A DNA stretch of 47,733 nucleotides from Kiritimatiellia bacterium. Its GTDB lineage: Bacteria > Verrucomicrobiota > Kiritimatiellia > RFP12 > UBA1067. The notes below the pieces were generated by a model that ran no database searches, was not told the DNA's origin, and saw nothing but the letters and a program-made list of their open reading frames with translations. Below are positions 46,815-47,733 of the stretch, piece by piece (within the stretch, counting starts at the first letter, position 1; each line of letters opens with the position of its first letter). A program made the translations under genes and the position numbers. The DNA lies in contig JAFRDO010000088.1 in NCBI GenBank assembly GCA_017403825.1, positions 1 through 47,733 of the forward strand. The letters are read 5' to 3'.

Positions 46815-47733
46815 GCTTGCGCTTCCCTTTCTTGCGTTGGCGGCAGGGTGTTGCCGTCCCGCGCCGGAGTGCGAACGGCTGTGCGAGGGCGGTGCGCCGT
46901 CTTTCTCGAGGGACGGTCGGCACATGGCGTTTCAGCGCGCGGTGGACGGCAAGATGCGCGTCGGTGTGCTTGACCTGAAGACGGGCGAGACGGTTTGGCC
47001 TGAGACGGAGGGCAACGCCTGTCATCCGTTCTTTGCCGCCGACGGGTCGCTCGTCTACGCCTACGCGAACATAACCAACACCGCCCACCAGCGGTTTGTC
47101 CTGAACGGTCCGCAGGACGGCTACGGAATCCGGCGGTGGAAGGACGGCGTCGCGACCGACATTACGCACGGGCTGTGGCGCGACTACCAGCCAAGCGTCT
47201 CGCCAGATTGCAAGAGTCTATATTTCTGCACCCAGCGTCCGCACAAGAACGCGCCTACGTTGCGCATCGATTCGATGCCGCTGGACGGCGGCGAGCCAAA
47301 GCCGTTCATCCTTCCGGCGGGGCAGCCGTATGGCGATGCGGCGATTGGGCAGCCGGTGGTTTCGCCGGACGGACGGTTGATTGCCTGGGCGCAGATCAAC
47401 ACGACCTATGACGTTTGGCATGTCTTGGCGGCGTGCCTCGACGATACGGACAACGTCTGCGCCGTCTCGCCGCCGGACATGATCGCATACGCGCCGCGCT
47501 GGAGTCCCGACGGCAAGACAATCGCCTTCACCGGCTACCGCGAGGGCGATCCGCGCTGGTGCGTGTATCTGGCGTCGTTGGAGACGGGCGACGTCCGGCG
47601 GCTCTGCGCGGGCGAGGACCCAGATTTCACGGCGGACGGGAAGTCGATAGCGTATTCGGACGATGGAGTCATCTACATGCGACCATACGCACCCCCAACC
47701 CCCAACCCCCCAACCCGCAACCCGAAACTCGAA
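46798..47733 (+). CDS. TolB-like beta-propeller lipoprotein, cut by window end
   Basis: The frame opens at ATG 46798, inside the previous gene, and remains open for 312 codons to the window edge. The signal with lipobox is LPFLALAAGCC. WD40/PD40-like repeats are readable: APSFSRDGRHMAFQRAVDGK, QPSVSPDCKSLYF, QPVVSPDGRLIAWAQ, APRWSPDGKTIAFTG, DPDFTADGKSIAYSD. It resembles the propeller of TolB and dipeptidyl-peptidase-type proteins. The last codons (PPTPNPPTRNPKLE) are low-complexity, encoded by CCCCAACCC-type repeat DNA, so the real C-terminus may be altered. Confidence 0.75.
   Translation, partial: MRLRIELALPFLALAAGCCRPAPECERLCEGGAPSFSRDGRHMAFQRAVDGKMRVGVLDLKTGETVWPETEGNACHPFFAADGSLVYAYANITNTAHQRFVLNGPQDGYGIRRWKDGVATDITHGLWRDYQPSVSPDCKSLYFCTQRPHKNAPTLRIDSMPLDGGEPKPFILPAGQPYGDAAIGQPVVSPDGRLIAWAQINTTYDVWHVLAACLDDTDNVCAVSPPDMIAYAPRWSPDGKTIAFTGYREGDPRWCVYLASLETGDVRRLCAGEDPDFTADGKSIAYSDDGVIYMRPYAPPTPNPPTRNPKLE

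Overview
The window looks like chromosomal DNA of a GC-rich member of the PVC group, most likely a Kiritimatiellota-type bacterium from an animal gut. That is my inference. It rests on a large secreted beta-strand-repeat protein with WTGG...W motifs, an exo-sialidase, signal peptides on many enzymes, a sigma factor next to a membrane Ser/Thr kinase, SUMF1-domain proteins, and short repeats inside and between genes. I see no rRNA, tRNA or CRISPR.

Layout. (1) 485-8126 is one co-directional run of ten tightly packed genes. It starts with a His-Xaa-Ser peptide-modification (Hxs RiPP) cassette: precursor hxsA, hxsD, and radical SAM enzymes hxsB and hxsC. It continues with a methyltransferase, a membrane-anchored DUF4236/TerB-like/FtsK-gamma-like/AAA+ fusion, a secreted zinc-knuckle-like repeat protein, a membrane-anchored DNA/RNA endonuclease and two small coupled ORFs. 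The first half is visibly more AT-rich than the rest of the window, so it may be acquired. (2) 8127-8718 is non-coding and holds five copies of an 11-bp palindrome. (3) 8719-14024 holds ordinary genes: HIT, YggS, HAD, YhcH, a glycoside hydrolase and a Nudix hydrolase. (4) 14077-14546 is a GxxExxY gene bounded by 30-bp inverted repeats. (5) 14560-31168 is a redox and stress region: flavoproteins, ferredoxins, cupin, D-2-hydroxyacid dehydrogenase, Crp/Fnr and LysR regulators, phd-doc toxin-antitoxin, permease and SMR exporter. It also carries several decayed or chimeric genes. (6) 31542-38576 is a regulatory island: a sigma factor and Ser/Thr kinase between two divergent gene pairs. All four divergent promoters carry the same bipartite motif, TGTAGA-N15-GCGTTCT. 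(7) 38705-47733 encodes secreted enzymes: a Tat-exported metallo-beta-lactamase-fold protein, sialidase, beta-helix protein, a glycosidase-like protein and a beta-propeller lipoprotein cut by the window end.

Three themes stand out. The Hxs operon couples a RiPP pathway to an AAA+ machine and an exported nuclease. The sigma factor probably drives a small local regulon through the repeated bipartite promoter. Across the window, seven confident or plausible starts and one weak one lie 6-8 nt downstream of a -10 box, usually of extended TGR-TATAMT form, which points to leaderless transcription. A mobile-looking GxxExxY unit, a GxxExxY/Doc chimera, a tag gene with an inverted segment, and in-frame repeat insertions show that the 14-32 kb stretch is being actively rearranged.
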